Source of the DNA: Candidatus Saccharimonadota bacterium
GTDB lineage: Bacteria > Patescibacteriota > Saccharimonadia > Saccharimonadales > Saccharimonadaceae
Assembly: GCA_017404935.1 (NCBI GenBank)
Contig: JAFRBI010000004.1
Location: 1-64,000 of the forward strand
Reading direction: 5' to 3'
DNA: 64,000 nucleotides
A model generated the notes under the pieces. It was not told the DNA's origin. It was given only the letters and a program-made list of their open reading frames with translations, and did not search any database. This document shows, piece by piece, positions 35,448 through 44,067 of the stretch. Every line of letters begins with the position of its first letter. Position 1 is the stretch's first letter. The translations under genes and the position numbers were made by a program.

Positions 35448-36062
35448 ATGTTTAGCACAATCAGTGGTTTTATCGTAGCAATTATAGTATTTTGTTTGAT
35501 GTGGAGTGCATCGAGAAGGTTTGGCGAAACGCTGAGGTTCCGGCTGTTTGAGTCAGGAGCTTTTGGAGTTCTCGCTGGACTGTTTACAGCTCTTTCGCCG
35601 AAGGTACCCGGATGGGTAGCGATGGTGTTTTTACTGACAGAGCTTTTATTGATGGCTTACATTGTAGTTTGGTGGAAGATCAATGGAAGCACAATACCGG
35701 AGCTGATCAACATAGCATTAATAGATTTATTGTTGATGTTAGTAGGACAGAGTTCGGCAGCGCGCATCTTGGCGATCACAGAAAACAGATATGTAGTAGG
35801 GACGATCAGAGCTTTACCGGTAATAGCTTTCATAATTTCGCTCGGAATTTTTATCGTTGATATGATAATTTGGAGTGAAAAGAAAGAATCGGAAGACTTT
35901 GAACCTGATGACTATCTGATAGGTGATGAAAAGATCTCAGATTTTAAGGGATCAGCAGTCAAGAAATACTTCGACAAAGTAAGGAGGTGGGTAAGCTATG
36001 AAGACGAAGCTAATAATATCATTAATTTCCGGTCTGCTCGCAACAGCAGTGCTGATTGCTAG
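35448..36062 (+). CDS. Polytopic membrane protein of unknown function
   Basis: The 204-residue protein has four or five hydrophobic spans (about 5-22, 38-55, 58-76, 85-103, 118-140) and an acidic then basic C-terminal cytoplasmic tail (SEKKESEDFEPDDYLIGDE). I cannot name a family. I chose ATG 35448, 7 nt after AAAGGAGG, over an in-frame GTG at 35442. The last 65 nt overlap the start of the secreted protein gene, whose own ribosome site (AGGAGGTGG) lies inside this gene. The two are co-expressed and may act together at the envelope. Confidence 0.65.
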   Translation: MFSTISGFIVAIIVFCLMWSASRRFGETLRFRLFESGAFGVLAGLFTALSPKVPGWVAMVFLLTELLLMAYIVVWWKINGSTIPELINIALIDLLLMLVGQSSAARILAITENRYVVGTIRALPVIAFIISLGIFIVDMIIWSEKKESEDFEPDDYLIGDEKISDFKGSAVKKYFDKVRRWVSYEDEANNIINFRSARNSSADC

Positions 36063-37230
36063 TATTGCAACAGCAGGACCGAAGGTAGTAGAAGCTACGG
36101 AAGAACCGGCAGCGGTAGTAGAAGAAGAAGTGAAGGCACCTGAGGTAGAGACAAAACCCGCCCCTATGGAGCCTAAGTGGCACTACTTCAATCTGGATTT
36201 ACAGGGAGATGGTATCGAAGGTAACGAATACAACTTTGGATGTATGCCGGATTGTTCGGTAACACCCGAGGCGATGGACGTTGCTTTTAGAAACCGACTC
36301 AATCAGGATCCGGCGCTTGGAGCTGCGGATATGGCTTGGTTTGATGCGCTGCTTGGTACTCGTTATCTTGGCGTGTTCTATGATGAATGCGACGAGGAAT
36401 GGGATAGAGCGATCAACAAGGCTAAGACGGATTGGATTGCAAATCCTGATGATTACTTTGAGACACTTGATGCATTCTTTGAGCATCTGGATTCGGCAGT
36501 TTCGGTAGAAATACGGGAACAGAAGGATTTAGAAGATCAGATGTATATGAACCCGTTTACGCGGGATCATATTCCGGACGTCATCGTAATGGAGACGGAC
36601 GAGCACGAGGGAAATTTCCTGGTGTATACATTTGTGATCAAAGAAACCAAGAAGATCGAAGTAGCCTATCGCTTGGAGTGCGGATTCCAGCCGACCAACG
36701 TAGCGGAGATAATGAAAATTACTCCGAAGAAACGTTCTGGTGGCGGCGGCGGCGGTGGTTCTATCACCGGTGGCGGTGCTAAACCGACTTTGACTGGTGG
36801 TGGACCTAAGCCTGGGCCGAATCCTACACCTACGCCGAAGCCGACGCCTACACCTAAGCCAACACCGACTCCTAAGCCGACTCCGACTCCGACTCCGAAG
36901 AAAGACCCGACGCAGGGAACATCGGTACTATCTAACGATGATCCTGGGCCTGATTCGAATACGAATAATCCGTCTGATCCGAATCATTCAACGAAGGATC
37001 AGCCGACGAATTCAACGGAGCTTACTCCACAGGAGTACAAGGATGCAATCGATGAGATTAAGGAGGCGAATGAGAGTGCCGGGGGAGGCGATACTCCTTC
37101 TACACCTCCGCCAACTTCGGATACTCATGTAGATTCAGGCGCTTCAGAGGCGGACAAACCGACAGAAAAGTCGGAATCTTCGGTATCAGACGAGCCAGCT
37201 GGTGAATCGTGGGACGGACCACCAGACTGA
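35998..37230 (+). CDS. Secreted protein with Pro/Thr-repeat linker
   Basis: The 410-residue protein begins with a signal peptide (MKTKLIISLISGLLATAVLI, cleavage after ATA-GPK). A folded domain (about 55-235) has two Cys near GCMPDCS and more at DECDEEW and LECGF. A Gly run (GGGGGG) and a PT/PK repeat (PTPTPKPTPTPKP, about 275-305) follow as a wall-spanning style linker, then an acidic Ser/Thr/Pro tail. There is no LPxTG motif or C-terminal span, so it may be released or bind the wall. It may use the membrane protein upstream. No family recognised. Confidence 0.7.
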   Translation: MKTKLIISLISGLLATAVLIASIATAGPKVVEATEEPAAVVEEEVKAPEVETKPAPMEPKWHYFNLDLQGDGIEGNEYNFGCMPDCSVTPEAMDVAFRNRLNQDPALGAADMAWFDALLGTRYLGVFYDECDEEWDRAINKAKTDWIANPDDYFETLDAFFEHLDSAVSVEIREQKDLEDQMYMNPFTRDHIPDVIVMETDEHEGNFLVYTFVIKETKKIEVAYRLECGFQPTNVAEIMKITPKKRSGGGGGGGSITGGGAKPTLTGGGPKPGPNPTPTPKPTPTPKPTPTPKPTPTPTPKKDPTQGTSVLSNDDPGPDSNTNNPSDPNHSTKDQPTNSTELTPQEYKDAIDEIKEANESAGGGDTPSTPPPTSDTHVDSGASEADKPTEKSESSVSDEPAGESWDGPPD

Positions 37231-37269
37231 TCGTATGGTATATAGGCACAATTGAAAGTGGTGGGACTT

Positions 37270-37447
37270 TAGCACATTATTATCTGCCCGGCGGTTAAGC
37301 ACACCGCCGGGTCTCACCCGAAATTAAGTTTTGAAATTTGAGATGATTCGGTTGATAAACTAGATGGAATTTAACAATTCGGCTAGCAAAAAGTAGTTTT
37401 CAAGTTTTGAATTAAAAACTCTAATCTATTATTAAGAAAGGAAATTT
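37270..37447 (+). other. Intergenic region with GC hairpin
   Basis: A strong 8-bp stem (CCCGGCGG, loop of 9 nt, CCGCCGGG, about 37288-37312) lies 60 nt after the secreted protein gene and could slow or end transcription, though a T run is lacking. The rest is AT-rich leader of the next gene, ending with AAGAAAGGAAATTT before ATG 37448. Nothing else is seen. Confidence 0.5.
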
Positions 37448-38701
37448 ATGAATAAATTTGCTAAATCTATTCTTAGCGTTTCTGCTGCTGCTATTGTGGC
37501 AACTGCTACGCTAATTCCTGCTGGTCTTGTTAACGCTTATGGCGATAACACTGGTACCCAGGAAGGTCGTCCAGTTTATAGCCTTGATGATATCAATGCT
37601 GGTAAACTTGGTGACAAAATCACCTTTAACTCCATCACTAAAGATGGTAAAATTGGTGACGAAAGAAATTTCGTAGGTGCTAGACTTACCTCTGGTAATG
37701 CTAGTGTTTACAATGCTAATGAAATTAATGTTGAGGATGGTCAGACTTATACTATTCGTCTTTATGTCCACAACAACAGCCCTAAGGGTGAAGATGCAAT
37801 TGCTAAAGGTGTTGGTGTAAGTTTCTCTTTGCCTACTACTGTAGCTTCTGAGCAAACCATTATCGGTTACCTTGATGCTGATGCACCTGTAACCCCAACT
37901 CGTTACTGGGATGAAGTAACTTTGAAATCTTCTGATGATTTTTACATCGAATACGTTCAAGGTTCTGCTCAGTATCGTAACGAAAACGGTACCTTCAAAT
38001 TAGCTGATACCGTGATCAATGGTAAAACCTTAATTGGTTATACCTCTATGAATGGTGAAATCCCTGGTTGTTTCAAATACGACGGTGAAGCTACTATTCA
38101 GGTGAAAGTTCACAAATCTGTAAATGCGAAAGTTGCTAAAACTGTACGCATCAAAAACTCTGGCGCTAAATTTGGTGAATCTGTTGAAGCCAAAGTTGGT
38201 GACGAAGTTGAATTCCAGATTGAATATGTGAACCTTCTTTCCGACGAAGTGAAGGACGTGATGATTCGTGACGTACTTCCAAATAACTTGGAATATGTGG
38301 AGAACTCTACTTATCTTTATAATTCAAACCATAAAGAAGGTATTCTTCTTCCAGAAAATACTTTGACTACTACCGGTCTTAACATTGGTAGCTACAAAGC
38401 TAAAGGTAATGCTTACATTCGCTTTACTGCGAAAGTAGTTGACAACTCTATGGCTTGTGGTTCTAACCAACTTGTTAACTGGGCTGCCTCTACGGTTCTT
38501 GGCAAAGTTGTAAAAGACGATGCTTCCGTAATGGTTGCTAAGACCTGTAATGATACTCCAGTAGTACCAAACACTCCTGCCCCAACCACTGGCAAGATTG
38601 TTGCAACTGGTGCTTCTGATACTGTACTTATCAGCGCTCTTGGTGCTGGTGGTCTTGTATCTGTAGTTAGCTATGCTATTGTTAGCCGGAGAAAATTCTA
38701 A
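37448..38701 (+). CDS. Cell-surface protein with DUF11-like domain and C-terminal anchor
   Basis: This 417-residue protein has a signal peptide (about 1-30, ending GLVNA-YG), an N-terminal beta domain (30-225), a DUF11-like repeat (about 226-370; VKVGDEVEFQIEYVNLLSDEVKDVMIRDVLPNNLEYV) and a C-terminal hydrophobic span with a short basic tail (VSYAIVSRRKF). Before the span, PTTGKIVATGAS may be a diverged sorting signal. DUF11 domains are found in large surface and S-layer-type proteins. Strong codon regularity (many GGT, GCT and AAC) suggests high expression, so it could be a major surface protein. A strong terminator follows. Confidence 0.78.
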   Translation: MNKFAKSILSVSAAAIVATATLIPAGLVNAYGDNTGTQEGRPVYSLDDINAGKLGDKITFNSITKDGKIGDERNFVGARLTSGNASVYNANEINVEDGQTYTIRLYVHNNSPKGEDAIAKGVGVSFSLPTTVASEQTIIGYLDADAPVTPTRYWDEVTLKSSDDFYIEYVQGSAQYRNENGTFKLADTVINGKTLIGYTSMNGEIPGCFKYDGEATIQVKVHKSVNAKVAKTVRIKNSGAKFGESVEAKVGDEVEFQIEYVNLLSDEVKDVMIRDVLPNNLEYVENSTYLYNSNHKEGILLPENTLTTTGLNIGSYKAKGNAYIRFTAKVVDNSMACGSNQLVNWAASTVLGKVVKDDASVMVAKTCNDTPVVPNTPAPTTGKIVATGASDTVLISALGAGGLVSVVSYAIVSRRKF

Positions 38702-38750
38702 GTTCCCTCTAGGTGGGTTTTAGACCGCTTCAGGTAAGAACTCAGATGAA

Positions 38751-38784
38751 AACGAACCCTGCTTCTTAGTGGGGTTCGTTTTTT
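38751..38784 (+). terminator. Rho-independent terminator
   Basis: A 9-bp stem (AACGAACCC with GGGTTCGTT) is followed by a T run, about 50 nt after the surface-protein gene. Confidence 0.9.
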
Positions 38785-38800
38785 GTAGTTTTTTGTGGTT

Positions 38801-38871
38801 GATTTTTGAGGTTTTTGCCTTGATTTTTGCCTTGTTTTTTGCCTTGTTTTTTTGTCTTGATTTTTGCCGCT
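38801..38871. repeat. Imperfect T-rich tandem repeat
   Basis: About five units of roughly TTTTTGCCTTG (with GATTTTTGCC variants) are packed in 70 nt, between the terminator and the next promoter. It looks like a slippage-prone repeat and could vary between strains, altering spacing to the TATAAT box that follows at about 38877. Confidence 0.7.
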
Positions 38872-38888
38872 TATGGTATAATAGAAAT

Positions 38889-39875
38889 ATGAATCCGTCA
38901 TACAGTAGTGGGTCTAGTGATTCTAGTGTTAATACGCCTGGCGTAAAACCAGGTGTAATCGCGAGTGGGCCAGATCCGGCTGATGTGCCAGCGCCACAGC
39001 CTTTATCTACGCCTTCGCCTACAATGACACCGCGTAAGAAACTTAGACTACCTACTGGTGGGCGGAGTGGTTCTATTCCTACTATTGGTGGTTCTTCTCG
39101 TGGTGGCTCTAAAAAAGGTTTGATTATTGGTGCGCTTGTCGCAATTGTGATTTTGATTGTGGTTCTCGTGGTGGTGCTTTTGATGGGGGGTGGGAAAGGT
39201 GGAAATAATAAAACTAGAACAGACATTTCGTTTAATGATTTGATAAATTATATAACAAGTGGCAAAGAATCTAAGTCGGATGTTAATGATGAATACAGTA
39301 TAACTGGCAGCTACTATTTTGTGAATGGTTGGAGTACAGAAGAAGAAAAATCTACAATTTATGCCAAAACCAAAGAATTGATGGATGGTTTTACAGCTAG
39401 CTACAAAGACGGCGATAATCAGATTTTGAATAATCTCGTAAAATCTACTAAAGATTTGTTTGATTTTATTTATGCGATGAATTCAAAAGAGAAAATTTAT
39501 GGCATAGAAGCGACTATGACGATTGTAAAAGAAGGCGACGAAAAGGGCAAGCAGAAATTAGTAAATCATTTTGCATTTTCTGGGCTTGATGATAATAGCT
39601 ATGCAAAAAGTTTTTCGGAATTATATAACGATTATATTGACGCTTTGGTAAACAAAGTGAAAGTATATAAAGACAATGGTTGTATATCTGGTAACTATAT
39701 TGACGATGAGTGTATAAAAGGCAAAACTTCTGAAACATTTGAAGATGTTAATAAGTATTATTTAGACACCGTGCATTATTATAATTTGTCAGAAAATTTT
39801 GTTGGGAATGTTTATAACATTAATAATTTGATGCACGGAAAAACTTTAATGGGTGAAGAAAACAATGAAGAATAA
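38889..39875 (+). CDS. Membrane-anchored protein of unknown function upstream of VirB6-like gene
   Basis: The protein of 328 residues starts at an ATG 6 nt after a TATAAT box. Residues 1-75 are a Ser/Pro/Gly-rich disordered tail; one span follows (about 77-101, LIIGALVAIVILIVVLVVVLLM) with a GGGKGG hinge; the remainder is a helical extracytoplasmic domain (NGWSTEEEKSTIYAKTKEL). I know no family for it. It overlaps the VirB6-like gene by 11 nt, so it may be part of the same secretion or pilus assembly, similar in topology to VirB8/VirB10-like anchors, though no such motif is seen. Confidence 0.6.
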   Translation: MNPSYSSGSSDSSVNTPGVKPGVIASGPDPADVPAPQPLSTPSPTMTPRKKLRLPTGGRSGSIPTIGGSSRGGSKKGLIIGALVAIVILIVVLVVVLLMGGGKGGNNKTRTDISFNDLINYITSGKESKSDVNDEYSITGSYYFVNGWSTEEEKSTIYAKTKELMDGFTASYKDGDNQILNNLVKSTKDLFDFIYAMNSKEKIYGIEATMTIVKEGDEKGKQKLVNHFAFSGLDDNSYAKSFSELYNDYIDALVNKVKVYKDNGCISGNYIDDECIKGKTSETFEDVNKYYLDTVHYYNLSENFVGNVYNINNLMHGKTLMGEENNEE

Positions 39876-42800
39876 AAGAAAAAGTATTTTAGCGATTGTA
39901 TTTCTGGGGCTTTCTTTAGGGCTTTCTTTAGTTTTAACAACCGGGGCTTCTGCGATCAACAATTCCGCGATTGTTTCAAAGGCAGTTTTCGAGGGTGTCT
40001 ATGGATGTTTTAATGGCGGGGCTTATAGGAAAAGTTTTTATGCGTCTAATCCGCCATTATTCATTCTGAATGATGGAGCGACTGATGCCGTAAAATTACC
40101 ATATGGAATGACGAATGTTGGCGATAACAACCTTAACTGTAAAGAAGTAATGCTAGGTTACAATAATGATTCTGGTATAAAAGGTGGTTTGATTCCAACT
40201 AATGTAAGAACTGCTGGTGCTTTGATTCCAACTAATGTAAGAACTGCTGGTGCCGATATAACTACAGTTAAAAATTACTTTGCTGGGCAAACCGTTGGTA
40301 GCAATGGGCTTCCAGTTGCGGGTGGGGCGACAGTTACTACTAATACTACTACTAGTGGTGGGATTGGTTATACGGCCGAAGCAATAACTGAGGGTACCGG
40401 TGGTGTTTCCAAAACATTATCTTACTCGATTGGCGAGCATAATTGTACAAGTGGTGAATCTAATCCTAGTTTTAACGGCAAGACAAGTATTACATTTCCA
40501 ACCGTGGTGTCGACTGATAGTGGTTTGAAGATCATGAGCAACAATGATATTTCTTCTAACGGTGCTAGCTTCACCATCAACAACTGTGGTAATTTGAAGT
40601 TTACTGTAGGCATTCCGGTGGCAGATAGTAGCAGCGTTACCTTTGACGTGACTTTGAACGATGTTGGATACCAAACAATTACCTACACAAGAAATGGCAA
40701 CGATATATCTATTACTGAACGTGGTCTTACAATTGGCGATGATACTGGAAACTATGTTAATTTAGATCCAAAAACTACTCAAGCTTCTGCTGGCAGTAGT
40801 ATCGTTTCTGATTATAAATTATCTTGGGGTGGTGGTAACTGGACGGCGCTCTTGAAGGGCTTAAATTCTAATAACAGAGCCGGTATTAGCGTCAATCAAG
40901 TTTATGCTGGTTATAACTATTTGGCTTTAACTCGTCAAGAGTTGTTTGATTTGTATGTGCATTATATTGAAAACAGCAATATAATGAATGCAAAATTGGT
41001 AGCAGAAGGGCAGAACGATTTTAGCGGGGTAGATGTTAATTTATGTACCGATAAAAAATATAAAGTCAACAAAACTAATGCTACTGGACGTACGGTATAT
41101 GGTGTAGATTCTAATCTTCACTTTAATGCTGGACCACTTTCACTTGATGATATAATTAGTACTCTGAATGCAAATGGTCCTTATGATGATATTGACAATG
41201 GTGGCAGATGTGCAGTTAGCAAAAAAGATCCTTCTAACCCGTCTACTGGGACTACTAGTAGTACACCGGATGGCATGTGTGACGACCTCGTAGATGAATA
41301 TGCTGGTGGTGGTATTGGTGCAATGCAATGGATACTTTGCCCAACAATGGATAACACTTCATATACGGCAGACTGGGTAGACAATATTACTCAAGATATG
41401 CTTGAAGTAAAAGCAGATACCTACAAAGGTTTAGATACTACGTGGGGGGAAGTAAGAAATATTGCCAATATAACAATTATAATATTCTTGTTAGTGGTGA
41501 TATTCTCACAATTAACAGGTCGTGGCATCGACAATTATGGTATCAAGAAAATGTTGCCTAGGATTATTATGATGGCGATAGTAGTGAATTTGAGTCTTTA
41601 TATTTGTCAAATTGCGGTAGACCTTTCAAATATCTTTGGTTCGGGGCTGAGAGATATGTTTGGTGGTATGGGTGGTTCTCCTAGTGGCGGGGCTAGCTAT
41701 GTTACTGGCGCAATAACTGGTATATTCGCAGCGGCAGCTGGCGGTGGTGGAGCGGCAGCTGGTGCCGCTAGCACAGCACTTGCTGTAGGTGCAGCTGGTT
41801 GGGTAGCGGTGGTGATTGCAATTATCGTATTGGTGCTTGTAATCATTGTGGCTGTAGTAGTTTTGTGGTTTATGGTGGCAGCAAGACAAGTAATTATTAT
41901 ATTCTGTATTCTAATTTCACCACTAGCGTTTGCGGCGTTTATTTTGCCAAATACGCAAGGGCTCTTTAAGAAATGGTGGGATCTGTTTAAAGCTGCACTT
42001 ATCATCTTCCCAATTTGTGGGGCAGTAAGTGGTATTAGCGCAATGATTAGAAACTTGGTAAATAATGGTTCGCTTGAGCTTGGTGTAGCAGGGAATTTGA
42101 TATTAATGGTATTACCGTTCTTGGTATTCTTCTTGCTACCTACTTTGCTCAAACAAGCAATTTCGGCACTTGGCAAAGTTGGTGGTGCACTCACCACGCT
42201 TGGTACTTCTGTGCGTAGTGGTGCAAGAAACATTGGCCAGGCTGCAATAAGTGGCGCAAAGAATACCGAAGCATTTAAGAATAGACAAGTGGAAGCAGCT
42301 AGGAATCGCCAGTCCGAAAGCTCACAGAGAACTATCGAGAGGCTAGAAGCTCTTAAGAAACAACGTGAGGCTGAGGGTGGCGCACTTAGTGATACTGAGA
42401 CAAGAAGACTCGCTCGTGCACACGAAACACAGAGAAAGCTTGGGCTTGAAGATCAGGCTGCTAGAACGATTCTTACCGAGAAAGATTATGCTGGTAAATC
42501 TCTAGATGATCTTATGTCCGACTGGAATACGGCATTTGATAGTGGCGATACGGCTAGAATGGATGCACTCACTAATGTGATTGTGTCTAGACATGGCCCT
42601 GGTGGTGTAAGCCAAATCGCTTCAAGTTTGGCTAATAGAGAAGGAGACAATGGTATCTTTGCGGCGAATGGTGAATTTAGAAACGGTAATATGGAGAAAT
42701 CATTTACAGCGCTCCAGGCTAATATGATGCAAAATTCGGCTCTGGCTACTGCGATGCAAAACAAAGCTTCGGATGTATTTCAGATGGTCTCTGGTGGTGG

Positions 42801-43269
42801 GTATGTAAATGGTACACGCCAAAATGTTTCGGCCCATGCTGCCAATAACGGTATAGCAACTCAGATGAAAGACTGGGCGACGCAAAGCAATGGTACAATT
42901 CAACGTGCAGCAACAAACGGTGGGTTTGACGCCAAGATGGCAAGAGACCTTCTCAATAGCACAGATCCAGCGATTCAGTCTGGTATCCAGTCTGATAAAG
43001 ATAAAAGAGCTACACTTGAAGCAATTGCTGGCGGATATAAAGGCGATTGGTCAAATAAAGCTGACGTGGATAGAGCAAAAATAAATTATGCTCATGAACA
43101 AGCTTTGACTGAAAATGCTGAATTTGATAGAAGGACATTAGAACGTCAACAGGTCGCTAGTCAAACAGAAAATTTAAGAAGGGCTGCAGAGGGCCTAGAA
43201 AATCTCAATAGAAATCAGGGTGGCGATAATAATAGCGGCCAGGGGTTTGACCAAGGCGCTGGAATCTAA
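39865..43269 (+). CDS. VirB6/TrbL-like type IV secretion membrane protein
   Basis: The 1134-residue protein has a signal peptide (about 5-30), a 500-residue extracytoplasmic Thr/Asn/Gly-rich region, then a membrane core of about six spans (from NIANITIIIFLLVVIFSQL near 540 to LVFFLLPTLL near 770), with PRIIMMAIVVNLSLYICQIAVDLSNIFG and an Ala/Gly-rich loop. The C-terminal 350 residues are charged and helical. This is the layout of VirB6/TrbL-type conjugation pore proteins seen in CPR. The start at 39865 overlaps the previous gene. A 33-bp perfect-but-one tandem duplication doubles LIPTNVRTAGA in the N-terminal part. Confidence 0.8.
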   Translation: MKNKRKSILAIVFLGLSLGLSLVLTTGASAINNSAIVSKAVFEGVYGCFNGGAYRKSFYASNPPLFILNDGATDAVKLPYGMTNVGDNNLNCKEVMLGYNNDSGIKGGLIPTNVRTAGALIPTNVRTAGADITTVKNYFAGQTVGSNGLPVAGGATVTTNTTTSGGIGYTAEAITEGTGGVSKTLSYSIGEHNCTSGESNPSFNGKTSITFPTVVSTDSGLKIMSNNDISSNGASFTINNCGNLKFTVGIPVADSSSVTFDVTLNDVGYQTITYTRNGNDISITERGLTIGDDTGNYVNLDPKTTQASAGSSIVSDYKLSWGGGNWTALLKGLNSNNRAGISVNQVYAGYNYLALTRQELFDLYVHYIENSNIMNAKLVAEGQNDFSGVDVNLCTDKKYKVNKTNATGRTVYGVDSNLHFNAGPLSLDDIISTLNANGPYDDIDNGGRCAVSKKDPSNPSTGTTSSTPDGMCDDLVDEYAGGGIGAMQWILCPTMDNTSYTADWVDNITQDMLEVKADTYKGLDTTWGEVRNIANITIIIFLLVVIFSQLTGRGIDNYGIKKMLPRIIMMAIVVNLSLYICQIAVDLSNIFGSGLRDMFGGMGGSPSGGASYVTGAITGIFAAAAGGGGAAAGAASTALAVGAAGWVAVVIAIIVLVLVIIVAVVVLWFMVAARQVIIIFCILISPLAFAAFILPNTQGLFKKWWDLFKAALIIFPICGAVSGISAMIRNLVNNGSLELGVAGNLILMVLPFLVFFLLPTLLKQAISALGKVGGALTTLGTSVRSGARNIGQAAISGAKNTEAFKNRQVEAARNRQSESSQRTIERLEALKKQREAEGGALSDTETRRLARAHETQRKLGLEDQAARTILTEKDYAGKSLDDLMSDWNTAFDSGDTARMDALTNVIVSRHGPGGVSQIASSLANREGDNGIFAANGEFRNGNMEKSFTALQANMMQNSALATAMQNKASDVFQMVSGGGYVNGTRQNVSAHAANNGIATQMKDWATQSNGTIQRAATNGGFDAKMARDLLNSTDPAIQSGIQSDKDKRATLEAIAGGYKGDWSNKADVDRAKINYAHEQALTENAEFDRRTLERQQVASQTENLRRAAEGLENLNRNQGGDNNSGQGFDQGAGI
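40189..40254. repeat. 33-bp in-frame tandem duplication
   Basis: Units 40189-40221 and 40222-40254 are identical except for the final base (GCT/GCC). Each encodes LIPTNVRTAGA in the extracellular part of the VirB6-like protein. The near-identity suggests a recent event. Confidence 0.95.
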
Positions 43270-43272
43270 TAA

Positions 43273-44067
43273 CTATTTACTAGCTTGAATTAGATGATCA
43301 AATAAACAGGTGATGGTAAGGGGGCCGACGCCGCCGGTTGATGGGGTAATAGCGGTGAGATCTTGGCGAGCTCTAACCTCTGGGCTTAAATCACCCTTTA
43401 ATACGCCGTCTTCTGATGCAGTGCCGGCATCTACAATCACACTACCCGGTTTTATATAAGAATCAAGAATTAAGCCGGGTTTTCCGGTTGCAGTAATTAT
43501 TATATCATAGTCTTGTAGATTTGTCAAGTCTGAACCGTGGTGAAAGAGTTCGACATTGTATCCAGAATTAGCAAACATTTGATAAAGAGGAGCGCCGACA
43601 AGTTTGCCGCGGCCGACGATAGCGATATTTTTGGTTTTTAGATCTATATCATAGCCAGAAAGTAGCCACAAAATAGCAGTAGCAGTAGCAGAATCGAAAC
43701 CTGGGTTTTCGCCGAGGCCATCAACGTCTTTTGATGGGGCAATTAAATTGGTGAGCTCGTCGGTCCTACCTTTTTCTAAAATCGGAAGTTGGAGGATGAT
43801 ACCGTTTATTTCGGGATTTTCATTGGCTTCTTTGATTTTGGCGGCGATGTCTTCGGAGCTGGTAGCTTTGTAATCTATAACTTTGGCACCAATGTCTTCG
43901 CCATAGGCAATTTTGAGATTAACATATTTGGTGATGACAGGGTTGTCGGAATCGCGAATGATGAGAAGGGTTGGTTTTTTGGACATTCCGGCGACTTCAT
44001 GGGCTTGGCGTTCCTTAATAAAACCGGCAAGTTCCCGCCCGTCTAAAATTTTTGGACCCTTAATCAT
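43273..44067 (-). CDS. folD: Methylenetetrahydrofolate dehydrogenase/cyclohydrolase FolD
   Basis: FolD interconverts methylene-, methenyl- and formyl-tetrahydrofolate with NADP. The 264-residue protein has the catalytic Tyr/Lys segment KYVNLKIAYGEDIGA, QLPILEKGRTDELTNLIAPSKDVDGLG, the nucleotide loop IAIVGRGKLVGAPL and the closing TPSTGGVGPLTITCLFDHL. It is somewhat shorter than the 285-residue norm, and the VDGLGENPG segment is diverged from VDGFHPxNVG. It overlaps murB by 4 nt on the same strand. Its stop codon is only 4 nt from the end of the convergent VirB6-like gene. Confidence 0.94.
   Translation of the reverse strand: MIKGPKILDGRELAGFIKERQAHEVAGMSKKPTLLIIRDSDNPVITKYVNLKIAYGEDIGAKVIDYKATSSEDIAAKIKEANENPEINGIILQLPILEKGRTDELTNLIAPSKDVDGLGENPGFDSATATAILWLLSGYDIDLKTKNIAIVGRGKLVGAPLYQMFANSGYNVELFHHGSDLTNLQDYDIIITATGKPGLILDSYIKPGSVIVDAGTASEDGVLKGDLSPEVRARQDLTAITPSTGGVGPLTITCLFDHLIQASK

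Noticed and set aside
36797-37132. Arg/Leu-rich frame in the PT-repeat region
   Set aside because: It is a frame shadow of the Pro/Thr repeat of the secreted protein.
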